Below, piece by piece: positions 31,474 through 42,241 of a DNA stretch of 64,000 nt. Made by a program: the position numbers and the translations under genes. The stretch is from Diplonema papillatum. Taxonomy: Eukaryota > Euglenozoa > Diplonemea > Diplonemida > Diplonemidae. The notes beneath the pieces were generated by a model. The model saw only the letters and a list, made by a program, of their open reading frames with translations. It was not told the DNA's origin and made no database searches. Location of the stretch: NCBI GenBank assembly GCA_030068145.1, contig JAPJBO010000906.1:1-64000 (forward strand). Direction: 5' to 3'. Numbering within the stretch: position 1 is the stretch's first letter; each line of letters opens with the position of its first letter.

Positions 31474-33702
31474 TCACGGCTCAGGCGACGCGGAAGAGCC
31501 TACCAGGCCGGACAGACTGCCCCCGAGCACATCCGCGATCGCTTCGTCGACGATCCGTTGTTCTACGTCCCTTCTCTTGGGTCGTAGACCCTTAAATGGA
31601 ATATCCGCCCAGGCATGGTTGAGCCGGCTGGGAAGGTCAGAGAGGTTGTCCTCCCCCGGTACCCTCTCGAACCACGCATCGCCTCTGGACCTAGCTAGAC
31701 GCTCCCAGAACGCATGAACCGGAAGAAGAAGCTCTTTAGCCTTTGTCCGCCCTTGTATCAGGCTGCCCAGCACGATGCTGTTGTCAACCCAGACTGAGAC
31801 GGTGAAGTCGAATCTGTCATTGAACCACAGGGAGAACGCAACCGAGACCGCAGCAAACTCGAGGTGGTGGATCTGCAGCTCTGAGCCCGCCGGGGGGACA
31901 GGATGCGCGAAGTATTCGACCGCGGTAGGAAAGCCATCTACGACCGTAGCTAAGACCGCGCCAAGACCGAAGAGGCAGACATCGGTGAAGAGGACATATC
32001 TGGTGCCTACGCCGGGCTGCACTAGACGAAGGGGCACAGATCTTCTGAAACACAACTCTCCTGCGGCCAGCGTGCTTGCCCACCATCTCACGGATGCTCG
32101 AAGATCGACACCTAACTTGAACCCTGCAAAAGTCGATGACGCATTGGAGCGCCTGTAGATCGGCTGGAGTGGCACGCGGCCAATCCTGCCGAAGAGCGCC
32201 GAAGTCGCGAAGGCGAGCTTACCTGCCAACGACGCAGCCTCCCCCGGCGACAAGGAATCGCGGCTCAGGATTCCCTCCAGCATGTGAATGAGACCCTGCC
32301 TCCTGGGCCCTGAGATTCCGACCTCACTGCTTCCGTTTTGATGGTAAACATCAAGCCGAGATGGCGAAAGTAGTTGTTTGCCGACGTCTTCTCCTCGTTG
32401 AATGACGTCCGAAGAATGTCCTGGAGAAGTTCCAGGACGTCAGTCAGCGCCCGATCGTCCGAGGCCAGGGTCGGGGCGGCGAAGTCGTCGTAATACTGGC
32501 ACAACGGAAGCCGGAGCCCGCGGCGGACCAACCTCGCCAGGATCCTTGCGAAAGCGTTGTAGTGCACAACAGCCGCTGTCTCGCCGAAGGATAGCCGCTC
32601 CATCCGGAAGTACGCCACCTCACCATCCTCAGGGTTCTCCACGACGACGCACCTGCACAGCCTGTCGTTCCTGGCGCGCAACTGGCGGTACGCGTCCTTG
32701 TGGTCCAGACCCACAGACCGGAACGTGGCGGCGGGGTCGTCCGAAAGCCACCCGCCTGGCCACCTCCACGTACACATCCGTCGTGTCCAACTTCACCGGC
32801 GTCGACATGTGGACGGACTTGTTCACCAGTGCCATGCGACCATCGTCGCAGGCCCGCTCCTTGATGCGGGAGCCCTCGTCGTCAAACTTCACTTGGCGAA
32901 TCAGGAACCTCCTGAGATAGACGGCGTTAGCTGGGGGACGAACCGCTACCATATAACCGGCAGCAACCTCCTTCTGCACGGAGCGCCATATCGCCAGCCT
33001 GTTATCCTTGGAGTCGGAACGGATGGCCCGCACCGACCTCGCTAGAACGTCGCCCAGACGCCGGACCAACTCCTCCTCTGTCATCTCAGGTGCCCCGGGG
33101 GGTCCCGGAGTGTAGAGCCCTCCGTACCCGACCACGCCTGACATGGGGCAACCCGTCTTCAGGTGGAACAGGAGATCGTCAGCGCCTGAGATGCGCAGGT
33201 CGCGAAGCATCTCGCCGAGTAGTTCGACGTGACAAGGATCTCCTTCGTGGGGCGACAGCTCGTCAGACCTCTTCCTCCAGCGAGCCAAGAACTGTGAGCG
33301 CATACGCTGCGCCTCATGAACCGGTGTTGCCGAGGAACAACTGATTGCGGCCTCCACTTCGCCATCGAGCTGGGGCATCTCCTTCACCGCTGGCATGGCG
33401 TCGAGAGCTTTCTCGGTGAAGGAGTGCCTCTTCAGAACATCCTGAATCTCGCCGGGCGACAGACGGCTGCGTGATGGTGGGATTCCGAAGACGCCCTCTT
33501 GCTGATTAACAGAAACGGCAGAGCCGAGTCGGGTATGGTGCCGATGACTCGGCTGATGGTGGTGTGATGGTAGAGTTCCGAAGACGCCCTCTTGCTGATC
33601 AACAGACGCGGCAGAGCCGAGTCGGGTATGGTGCCGATGACTCGGTTGATGGTGGTGTGATGGTGGAATTCCGAAGACGCCCTCTTGCTGACTAACAGAC
33701 AC
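31474..33702 (-). pseudogene. DIRS-like RT-RNase H remnant with two frameshifts
   Basis: Minus strand. The N-terminal part (33702-32790) ends in RT finger-like sequence (RQVKFDDEGSRIKERACDDG). After a frameshift at about 32780, RT continues with AYRQLRARNDRL, SFGETAAVVHYNAF and the active site QYYDDFAAP (about 32490). After a second shift near 32290, an RNase H-like part follows (FTDVCLFGLGAVLA; HHLEFAAV; WVDNSIVLG; DNLSDLPSRL). The arrangement resembles the element at 12.5-14.1 kb, but the sequence is only distantly similar. No recombinase is seen. It lies inside the 13.2-kb insertion and must have entered before or with it. Confidence 0.75.
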
Positions 33703-33745
33703 GGCAGAGCCGAGTCGGGTATGGTACCGATGACTCGGCTGATGG
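33475..33745 (-). repeat. 90-bp coding tandem repeat, three copies
   Basis: Encodes three near-identical 30-residue units (QQEGVFGIPPSHHHQPSHRH...) at the N-terminus of the DIRS-like remnant. The unit keeps frame in all copies, so it expanded by in-frame duplication. Confidence 0.85.
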
Positions 33746-34230
33746 TGATGACTTGATTCCTTGATAAGAATGGCCGGGGTCGGTTGATAGGCGTGGGGCA
33801 GGGGAAGGCGAAGATGTCATGTCACTTGGGAGTCAATTGCCCGTCTTAGACCTCTTCAGTAAAGCATCTTCTTCGGGCCTTGAGCCGTTCCGCTTACGAT
33901 CATGCCCGCGGGCTTGGTCCCTCGGCTGAGCTGCCGGTCGTGATCGGGACGGTCCGAGTCGAGCAGTAAGAAGGGACTTGCGTTCTTGCTGTGCTTGGGG
34001 AAGGCCCGGGCGCTCCGGAGTCCGCTGCCATCCGACCCGCCTTGCAGCGCCGAAACCCTGCCTTCCCAGAACTGCCCGAGCGACATCATAGACATTCCCG
34101 TAGGAATCTGAAGCCATACCTCGCAACGGCCGCCTTGTGTGAAGTCCCCGGAGAAACTCAGCCGGTTTATACAGAGATAAAAAGACACCTCAACACCTGG
34201 GCACAATACCTGGAAGCAGAGCCGCGCCTA
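33746..34230. other. No clear gene; possible gag-like remnant on minus strand
   Basis: Minus-strand frames at 34126-33833 and 34206-33856 are Arg/Lys/Ser-rich. They could be the decayed first ORF of the DIRS-like element at 31.5-33.7 kb. There is no motif to prove it. Confidence 0.25.
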
Positions 34231-34239
34231 GGCTCGGGC

Positions 34240-34725
34240 GCAGGAGCAGGCCAAAAGAGACCACAATCAACCCTATTAGCCAGATCCCGTGGGATCTCGT
34301 CAGGAGCAGGCCAAAAGAGACCACAATCAACCTGGGAGCCGGCGTGTGCGGGCTTGGGCACAGGACCTGGAGGCCCGACTAAAGGAAGCAGGCCGAAAGA
34401 GACCACAATCAATCCTACTAGCCAGATCCCGTGGGATCTCGTCAGGAGCAGGCCAAAAGAGACCACAATCAACCTGGGAGCCGGCGTGTGCGGGCTTGGG
34501 CACAGGAGCAGACCAAAAGAGACCACAATCAACCTGGAGGCCCGACTAAAGGAAGCAGGCCAAAAGAGACCACAATCAATCCTATTAGCCAGAACCCGTG
34601 GGATCTCGTCAGGAGCAGGCCAAAAGAGACCACAATCACCTGGAGGCCCGACTAATGGAAGCAGGCCAAAAGAGACCCCAATCAATCTTATTAGCCAGAT
34701 CCCGTGGGATCCCCTCATCCAATCG
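34240..34725. repeat. Composite minisatellite (GCAGGCCAAAAGAGACC units)
   Basis: About nine copies of AGCAGGCCAAAAGAGACCAC at spacings of 37-73 bp. They are interspersed with two alternating spacer modules (CCTATTAGCCAGATCCCGTG and GGGAGCCGGCGTGTGCGGGC). Order repeats as a higher unit of about 145-150 bp. Confidence 0.85.
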
Positions 34726-34894
34726 CGTGTTCGACGCTGTTTCGAAATAAGGAGGTCAGTTCCGGAAAGCGACAGTTCCCGAAATGAACCAAACTAGGTA
34801 AGAAAAGATTCAGCGTTCCTGTTTGGTAAATTTCGTTCCCTGCCGGGGCTTTACACGAAATTAGCTGACATTAAACTACCATTCTATTTGATAA

Positions 34895-35012
34895 CTTGTG
34901 ACTAGCACAAGCTAGTTCTATAACTAGCAGAGCTAGTTATATAACTAGCACGAGCTAATTATATAACTAGCTCTGCTAGTTATATAACTAGCTCTGCTAG
35001 TTATATAAGTAG
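34895..35012. repeat. Palindromic TAACTAGCTCTGCTAGTTATA repeats
   Basis: Five or six copies of TATAACTAGC(TCTG/AGAG)CTAGTTATA-like text. Each unit is a near-perfect inverted repeat. The tips of element A (29290, 31066) carry the related AACTAGTTAT. Confidence 0.75.
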
Positions 35013-35204
35013 CTCCTGTAGGCATTTTTAGGGTAAAATGCATTGAAGCCCACATCTTGAAAGACCAGGACTTTAAAACTCAGTGTCGCGGTGTCAGACA
35101 CCGAGAAACCCCGATGTGTCAAAAAAGGTCGTACGTCCCTTTTTAGAGTTAAGGTTTTTGTTAGTGAAGTGAAGCCACTGGTGAGCACCACGGCGGAAGC
35201 TACT

Positions 35205-35515
35205 GGCGGCATCTATTGGTGGAAAATTCCTCACGACAGAAACTCTTGGTGGATTTTTTTCATAACGGAAACTATTGGTGGAAAGTTCTCTCACGACAGA
35301 AACCTGATGGAAACTTTCTCGTGGCGGAAACTACTTGCAGAAATTTCTATCGTGGGAAATTGTTGGTGGAAACTTTCTACAACGGAAACTATTGGTGGAA
35401 ATTTCTCTCACGAAAACCTGGTGGAGTTTTTCTTGTGGGCGAAAACTACCGGCAGAAATTTCTTCACGGGAAATTGTGGGCAAAATCTTTTTACAACGGA
35501 AACTACACTCCAGTC
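35205..35515. repeat. Minisatellite, about 30-bp GAAACTATTGGTGGAAA units
   Basis: About ten imperfect units combining GGTGGAAA(G/A)TT, TCTCACGACAG and AAACTA(C/T)T. Unit length is near that of the foldback arrays, but the core differs and no inverted partner is seen in this window. Confidence 0.7.
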
Positions 35516-35879
35516 CGTAATTCATCAAGTAATATCTTGGGAGCACAGATTTTTTCCTGAGCGGGCCACCTGCCCGGGACATTCCCCATTATGCTATTAA
35601 AGTTTGCTAATTTCCCCATTATCCACCTGGTCCAAACGAAAATATCGGGGAGTATCGGGGAGTTTCGGGGAGTTTCGGGGAAATTCGGGGAGTTTCGGGG
35701 TATTTCCTTTGTGGCGACCACTTTCCCTGCAGCCGGCCTTGGCGAAGGCGGAGAGGGGGCTACGCTATTATGGCCCTACCTTGCGCAGAGCGGTCCCGTG
35801 TTTGGCTATGCCCCGAAGACGAAGATAGAGGCTGAGAAGGAAGGACAGACTGGGAGGTACAGGTTGGCACGGTTTGACA

Positions 35880-36700
35880 CAGGTAGCAACAGGATCCGCT
35901 GCGGCAAGGAGAGCAGGAACTGTTCCACCAGAGGTCGTGCGGGTACAGAGACAATGCTCGTGCTCGAGTCGCAGCTGGGGACGAACAGGCACGCCTTCAA
36001 TGATGAGGTCTGGGGGATGGACGTATTTTCCACGTATGGGCGGACGTGCTGGTGGGACGCCTTCGAAGACGGCACCTCCGGCAAGAAGGGGCAGAAGAGG
36101 GTAAATTTAGTGGGCGGCGGAGACCCAGTGCATGTGCCCAGGCCACCACCAAGGACGAGAGAGTGTGCACGAGACATCACAAAGCGAAATGCGAAGAGTG
36201 CAAGCATCGGCAAGCGTCGGTAGCGCGCTGCTGCCGAGGCACACCACGCGACAGGGGACGGCCTCGCCGTGAAGTATTGCGAGAAGCACAGATGACGCAG
36301 TGCGGGACGTGCAAGACGATCGCGGAATGCTGCACACCGCGGATGCCTGCCTGCAGCACGATATGCCGATGTGCGGAGTCGGCGGCAAAGAGACGGAAGC
36401 GCGGGCCTTCGCCCCTGGGGACGCCCGAGCGACACCGAAGTCGAGACGCAGGCTGCGACCATCGGCCCAAAGCGCCACAAGGGAAGCGGCGGATGCCGGC
36501 GCCAACACCGCCATCGAGAACGCCGAAGACAAGCGGCGTAAGGACTCGCCATCATCGAAGACAGAGACGTGCACTCCGCGGCGGGCAGAGGTCAAGATAA
36601 GGTACCAGTGACGAAGAGAGGTAGCACGAAGAGGTAGTCACGAAAGAGAGCAGATGCAGATTCTCGCCACAGGCTTTTTGCATGCTAACCCTAACCACCA
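35880..36700 (+). pseudogene. Decayed ORF2 3' fragment of the OTU/EEP non-LTR family (unit 1)
   Basis: LESQLGTNRHAFNDEVWGMD and the following FSTYGR match LETQLKASRHAFTGEAWGMD and FPTYGR of the intact ORF2 at about 5340-5420. Remains of the Cys/His array appear in changing frames (CTRHHKAKCEECK, MTQCGTCKTIAECC). The 3' UTR ends at about 36690 (GATTCTCGCCACAGGC). Many frameshifts. Confidence 0.75.
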
Positions 36701-37349
36701 GGACCAGGGCTACGGTCGACGCAATTTGAGCGAGGAGTAAGGTTGATAACCAAAATGAGAGGCACGATGGCCATCCGAAAGCAGGGTTGCAGGATGATGC
36801 TTGGCCAAGGATACGGGTTGCTATGGCGACTGGGACAGAGAGATAACGCAAGATAGAGAGTCCTCCTTATGGGGTGGTCACACCTTCGCAGTCCCAGGGC
36901 CTCCACCCACCTGCATACGGTCGTCGACTGACCTTTCCCGAGACGAGTTGGAATGCGGGTACCATCTTTCCGGAGATTTCCAGTTCCTCCCGTACTTTAC
37001 AACTCCCCACATAAGTGAACGTGGACTCCGAAGTGGACACTCCTTTCAACCGGGTGCACGAATTCAGAATTCCGGGATGGGTTGACCCACTGTTTCCGAT
37101 GCGGCTTCCAATCATCGAAGGCTAAACTCGGGTGCAGGAGCTCGTCGTTCGGGACCAGATGGGGGACGACTGGGTCTGCCCGGTTTACACGTGACTGCTG
37201 CAGCGTGGTCAGAAGTGGGAAGGTCATCGGGAGATGGCGGGCGCGAATACTTTTTGCCCAAACCAAAACCCAAGAGGGGATTGGAGAGTTTGACATAAGA
37301 ATGGCAAACTCGTGGTACCGAAGGTTGCAACCGCAAACAGAAGAGTCAG

Positions 37350-37780
37350 ATGATGGTTGAACCTGCGCACATGCACACGACGCGTCCTGTTCAGACTCCT
37401 CCCTGTGTCCAAGGACTCAAAGGCAGGTCCTGCAGGTTTTCCAGCAACTGCTGGTTCGCCTTGAGGCCCTCCGAATCCGCAGGCTGCAGGGTATGCCTCA
37501 ACAACTGCCCAGGAGTCCAAGCTACAGTTGGTAGATGCATCCGGTTAGTAGAGGAAGAGGATCGGAGGAGGAGGAACACGGACGGCTCAAGAGAGCCACG
37601 TCCGAAGCACACTAGCACATCTACCTGCACACCTCACCCACTTGCCCGCACCCGTCTACCCAACTACCCACCTGTTCACCCATCCACCGACCTGTCCACC
37701 ACCATCCACCCATCTGTCCGCTCAACTAACCTGGACACCTGCCCACCCACCGGCAGCCCCACTTTTTCCCACAAAAATCG
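37350..37780. other. Pro/Thr-rich low-complexity text, no gene recognised
   Basis: CCCACC-rich stretch (about 37630-37760) related to 24250-24320, ending at AAAATCGGGCTG and the (TTCGGGGAG)n run. No domain. Confidence 0.35.
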
Positions 37781-38439
37781 GGCTGAGTATCGGGGAGTTT
37801 CGGGGAGTTTCGGGGAGTTTCGGGGAAGTGTCGGGGAGTTTCGGGGAACTTACCAGGAGCCCGGACCAGGTGGACTATGCTATTAAAGTTACTAATTTCC
37901 CCATTATGCTATTAAAGTTGCTAATTTCCCCAATTAGCAAACTTTAATAGCATAATGGGTCTTACTAGTGCGTCGTGTAGTTCAACATGGGGGGGGTGTC
38001 TTTTTTTTTTTCGTTTCTTGTTTTTTTTGCTGAGTGCTTCAGGAAGGCAGCCTTGGGTCCTGGAGAGCATTTCTAAGCTATTTTGCACTTGCGCAAGTGG
38101 TCGTCACAAAATAAGGACAATTTCGGGTAATTCGAGCGTATCAAGATCAAAGACCCCAGGAGACAACCCACCTGGTCCAGGCCAAAATCGGTGAATTTCG
38201 GGGGGTAATTCCTTTGTGGCGACCACTTTCTGCAGTCGGCCCTGGCGAAGGTGGGGCGGAAGAGCTACAAAGGTGCAGTATGACGGCCCCAACTTGCGCA
38301 GAGCGGCCATGTGCTATGCGTGCCCCGAAGAGGAAGGAATAGGATGAGAAGGAAGGACAGACTGCGAGTCACGGTTTGACAGGTAGTGACAGGATCAGCT
38401 GCGGTAAGGAGAGCAGGAAATGTTCTACCAGAGGCCCCG

Positions 38440-38990
38440 CGCCGGCCGGGTTTCGTAGCGATCGCGGGACCGCAGACCTTCGCGGCGGTCGGAGGAGAGA
38501 GGTGGTTCCGGGCGCTGCAGTATTGGCTGGATGGGATGTGCTGGTCGGTGGTGGGTGACGTCTCGATGGCAGAGCTCGCCGTCGACTTTGAAGTGTGCAC
38601 CAAACTAGACCTTCCGGGCAGTGGCGATGGAAGTGCTCGACACACAGCTGACGACGGCGCGAGTTCAGCGACGAGGCGTGGGGGATGGATTTTTTCCCTA
38701 CGTGTGGAGGTGGAAGGGCAGAGCGTGCGGCGAGATGGGCGGTGTTCAACGCTACGGAACACGAAAAGTGGAGTGAGCGGGTGTGCCACGAGCACCAGAA
38801 AGTGAAGTGCGGCGTGTGAAAGCGCCGGTGCAACCTGGACGAGCAATCGAAGAAGAAGCGAGGCACCAAACGCGCGCCTGAGCGCGACGATCAAGTCGAG
38901 CTAAAGAGGCGAAAGAACACATCACGTACGAAGAGATAACCGCGACACCGCAAATCGCCACAGATTATTTGCATTCTAACCCAAACTATC
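38440..38990 (+). pseudogene. Decayed ORF2 3' fragment of the OTU/EEP non-LTR family (unit 2)
   Basis: GERWFRALQYWLDGMCWSV is identical to the intact ORF2 (about 4990-5045) and is followed by MAELAVDFEV. An internal deletion then joins to the C-terminal region (DEQSKKKRGTKRAPERD) and the 3' UTR (ATCGCCACAGATTATTTGCA). It retains a different part of ORF2 from the unit-1 fragment, so the two decayed independently. Confidence 0.8.
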
Positions 38991-39400
38991 AGAGGCGGTC
39001 GCGGTCGAAGACGGCAACCCGAGCGAGGAGCAAGGTTGATAATCAGAATGACAGTCATTTTGGCCATGCTGAAGGTAAGGTTGCGTTGCAGGAGGAGAAA
39101 CTGGTGCTTGGCCAAGGATAAGATGGCTATGGCGGCAGGGGCAGAACAGAGCGACAGCGAGTCCTTCGCCGTGGGGTAGTCACGCCTTCGCAGTCCCAGG
39201 ACCTCCGCCCACTTGCATACAGCCGTCGACTGGCCTTTCCCAAGAGGACGAGTTGGAATGCAGGTACCATCTCCGGAGAGCTTCCGGTTTCTCCCAGAGT
39301 AGAGGAGCTGATGCAAACGCCACCTGGGCTTCTGACCGTGATTGCGTATCACCTTCTTGCCCAAACCCAAGAGGGATTGGAGTGTCGGAATGGCGCGCAA

Positions 39401-40090
39401 GGAGAGGCTCTGGCTTGTTTGCTTTCGCTGGCGAGAGGGAGACTTCGGACACGGCAAAGCCTTGGGTTCTTCGGGCTCTGCATCCTTCTGTTCCAGAGAT
39501 CGTAGAGCAGTTTGCCGACAACAACATTAGCCTTGAATGGCATGCTTCGGGTGAGGGCATGCAGTTTATCAAGAAGTAACTTCTTGTCAGCTTCCCTTCC
39601 ATGCAGACAGTAACTTCTTATCAGCTTCCCTTGGACAAGCACATATGTTCGTCTATCACCAGACTCTTGATTGCGTGCTGCCAATTTTATCTGTGGGCTG
39701 TCCAAGATATTCTGCAGATCTCGATCGGTCAGGCCTCTGCCATCCGTCACGATAACGCGATTATTTTCAAGGACCAGTACAAGCACGCAATGGTGGCAAC
39801 TGTGCTTTTCCTACAGTCCTCTTGGGGAACGTTGAAGGGGGCCCGGTAGCGAGCTTTACTTAGGTTCCTGCAAGCGTGAGCCAACCGACTTCTGCGAGTC
39901 CTGCGATAGCGTTCGAGTCTACTTTCCAACAAATCCTTCATGCCACGGCGTCACGAAAGCACCACCCCCGACACCCCGAAGGCTCCATTTTTCAAAAGGC
40001 TTGGCCCTTCTGTGGAAAGAGGAACCGTTTTGCTCACTCCAAAGCTCCCGGTTCGGCGCCGGTGCGTGGCGTTTTAAAAAGTCCACTACA
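39401..40090. other. No gene recognised
   Basis: A minus-strand frame of 145 aa (39786-39349) shows no domain I can name. It overlaps the shared part of the segmental duplication, where the other unit is not open. Confidence 0.3.
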
Positions 40091-40102
40091 AAAAAAAAAA
40101 GG

Positions 40103-40356
40103 GGGTAAATTCCCTTATATGTCCGACATATTTTCAAAATGTCCCTTATATGTCCGACATAGTTTCAAAATGCCCCTTATATGTCCGACATATTTTTCGA
40201 TGTCCGACATACTTTCAAATACCTCTTGTATGTCCGACATATTTTCAAAATCCCCTTATATGTCCGACATATTTTCGCAGATGATGTCCGACATATTTTC
40301 AAAATGTCCCTTATATGTCCGACATATTTTCAAACTTACCCTATATGTCCGACAGC
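40103..40356 (+). repeat. Element B left array (TATATGTCCGACATA units)
   Basis: About nine units of 19-31 bp. TATGTCCGACATA is nearly invariant and is itself a near-palindrome; TTTTCAAAATG links the units. Confidence 0.9.
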
Positions 40357-41637
40357 GGGGTGAAGGCGGGGTGAAGGTTGATACAAGTCCACCATGAATC
40401 ACAGGAGGTAGAACATGATGTTTCATGGTATTCAGGTTGAAAGTACGAATCACAGGACGTGGAACATGATTCGTAGGAATGCTGAGCACCTTGGCTCCGT
40501 ACTTGGAGAGCGAATTCCGTCGATCGTAGCGCAGATGACTTTACGCAGGATGATGTTATGCAGGATGATGTAATATTACCCCTCTCTTCCCTCTTTGCCC
40601 TCCCGAAAGGAGGATGTGTGGTGAGTACACTGGCTGCATGTTGAATGATGGTGTTTGCGAGTAAATTGCTTCCCGTTGACCGTTTTTGCTGCGGCAGTCT
40701 TACCTTTGCGTCTGACGCTGGTTCATTTTTCGCTTTAGCTTCCGTTCCGGTGGTACTCCGCATACAGCCTTGATACATGTTGTTCGAGAACGAGGGAAAA
40801 AAAGGTGGTGCATCGTAAAAAATGGATGGAGGTAGACGCTGCAACAACGAACGATATGGTTGAAAGGGCTGACTGTGGTGTACCTGAGGATGCAAATACC
40901 ATGCTTGCCCACGGATTCTGATACGCCGCTAATTGGAAGAGGTAGGACCGGACCTGGTACAAGTGGTACAGCCGCGAACACGTGTTCTGCCAGTTACAAC
41001 TTGCGGAATCCGCCCGCGACTCCATGTCGCCACCTCGTCGGAGTTTGAAGTGAAAAGAGGTGCTCATGCTTGACATGACGCCGCACGAATGCAACAAGAA
41101 CCCGAGCACGTGTGAATAAATGCAACCTCAGGCTTACCTCCAACCTCAGAAACCCGGCACCCGTTCTTCATGCAGCACGGTGTAAGCAATGACCTTCGTA
41201 AGGTCCCCCGGACTCTCGAATTGGAGGTTTCGCAGCCCTTCAAGCAGAACGCTTAATGACATCTTCGGTCCTTTTGCATGGGTTTTATCTTTTTGTTGTC
41301 CGGAAACCGAGCCACAGCGTCTCCTAAACTGTTCGGTTCTGGTCTATGTGGTGGTTCATATCGTCGGTTGAAGAAGGAATAAGCAGCACAGAGACTGCGT
41401 TGCCTAAATGGTGGATATGTGGTGATTCACATCGTCGGTTGAAGAGGTGGTCCAGAAGGAATGTGGTTCATAAGCAGGCATAGCGTGGGTTACAGTGTGT
41501 AAAATGTTAAGCTTCGGCAAAGGTATTTCAGAACAGACTGGGGGGAATACGTGGGGTAGTTCAGAAGAGACATAGGGAAAACGTGGTGGATTCATCATGT
41601 TGTGGGGTTTTGCGCGAAGCATGCAAGGCAACTTCAC

Positions 41638-42112
41638 AATGCGTCGGACATGTAAGGGTAACTTCAAAATATGTCGGACATATAAGGGACAATATGAAAC
41701 TATGTCGGACATATAAGGGACATTCTGAAAATATGTCGGACATATAAGGGGCAATATGAAACTATGTCGGACATATAAGAGGAAGTTTGAAAGTATGTGA
41801 GGACATGTCCGAAAATATGTCGGACATACTTTCGGCTTCCAAAATAAGTCGGACATATAAGGGGCATTCTGAAACTATGTCGGACATATAAGGACATGCG
41901 AGAAAACATCATTGAAACTATGTCGGACATATAAGGGACATTTTGAAAATATGTCGGACATATGAGGGGCATTTTGAAAATATGTTGGACATATAAGGGT
42001 AAGGTCAAAGATGTGTTGGGCATATAAGGGGCATTTTGAAACGACGATGTCAAAATGAAAATATGTCGGACATATAAGGGGGATTTGAAACTATAGCCGG
42101 ACATTTAAGGTA
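41638..42112 (-). repeat. Element B right array, inverted
   Basis: About fourteen units reading TATGTCGGACATATAAGGG on the plus strand, the complement of the left array. Linkers are CATTCTGAAAC or CATTTTGAAAA. Confidence 0.9.
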
Positions 42113-42139
42113 GTTTGCCCAGAAAAAAAGACACCCCAA

Positions 42140-42241
42140 GCCAGGGCCCAAGGCCAGTTCCCCCCTTAGTTCCCCCTGGCTATACCGACCACACCAATAA
42201 TGCGATAATTATTATCGCATGCGAATCGTTTGACCACTATG
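42140..42241. repeat. Right TIR of the 13.2-kb insertion
   Basis: Reads inward, reverse-complemented: CATAGTGGTCAAACGATTCG, then GCGATAATAATTATCGC, then GGTGTGGTCGGT and GGGGGAACT motifs. Shorter than the left TIR. Confidence 0.75.

Larger units (their letters stand above)
35585..39400. repeat. Tandem segmental duplication, units about 35.59-37.87 kb and 37.88-39.40 kb
   Basis: Both units start with CTATTAAAGTTTGCTAATTTCCCC-like text and (TTCGGGGAG)n. Both then contain CGACCACTTTC...GGCGAAGG, TTGCGCAGAGCGG, a broken non-LTR ORF2 fragment, and a shared 3' part (CTTGGCCAAGGATA, CACCTTCGCAGTCCCAGG type). Similarity is roughly 75-80% by eye. The duplication is old and each unit has its own deletions. 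Confidence 0.7.
40092..42125. mobile_element. Foldback-type element B, no transposase
   Basis: Inverted arrays of units of about 31 bp (core CCCTTATATGTCCGACATA) lie at 40103-40356 and, in opposite orientation, at 41638-42112. The outer tips are similar: GGGGTAAATTCCCTTATATG on the left, and CTGGGCAAACTACCTTAAAT read inward from the right. The 1.28-kb interior (40357-41637) has no transposase-like frame. Its tip matches the GGGTAAAGTCCCTTGTATGG tip of element A, so A and B are related. Confidence 0.75.
29050..42241. mobile_element. 13.2-kb TIR-bounded insertion with 6-bp target duplication
   Basis: The left end reads CATAGTGGTCAAACAATTCG. The right end, reverse-complemented from 42241, reads CATAGTGGTCAAACGATTCG. 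Inverted similarity continues inward through ATTATCGC-rich text and GGTGTGGTCGGT (29230-29241; complement at 42183-42196). CCTAGA (29044-29049) and CCTGGA (42242-42247) flank it. The intact locus at 11944-11949 has one CCTAGA, so this is a 6-bp target duplication with one later change. Inside are other insertions only; no transposase that clearly belongs to these ends is visible. Superfamily unknown. Confidence 0.85.

Noticed and set aside
39349-39786. 145-aa minus-strand frame as a possible transposase piece
   Set aside because: No motif could be aligned, and it overlaps a duplicated segment in which the other copy is not open.
29050-42241. Maverick/Polinton identity for the 13.2-kb insertion (6-bp duplication, large size)
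   Set aside because: No DNA polymerase B, retroviral-type integrase, packaging ATPase, protease or capsid genes are visible inside, and the termini do not look like the ends I know for that group.
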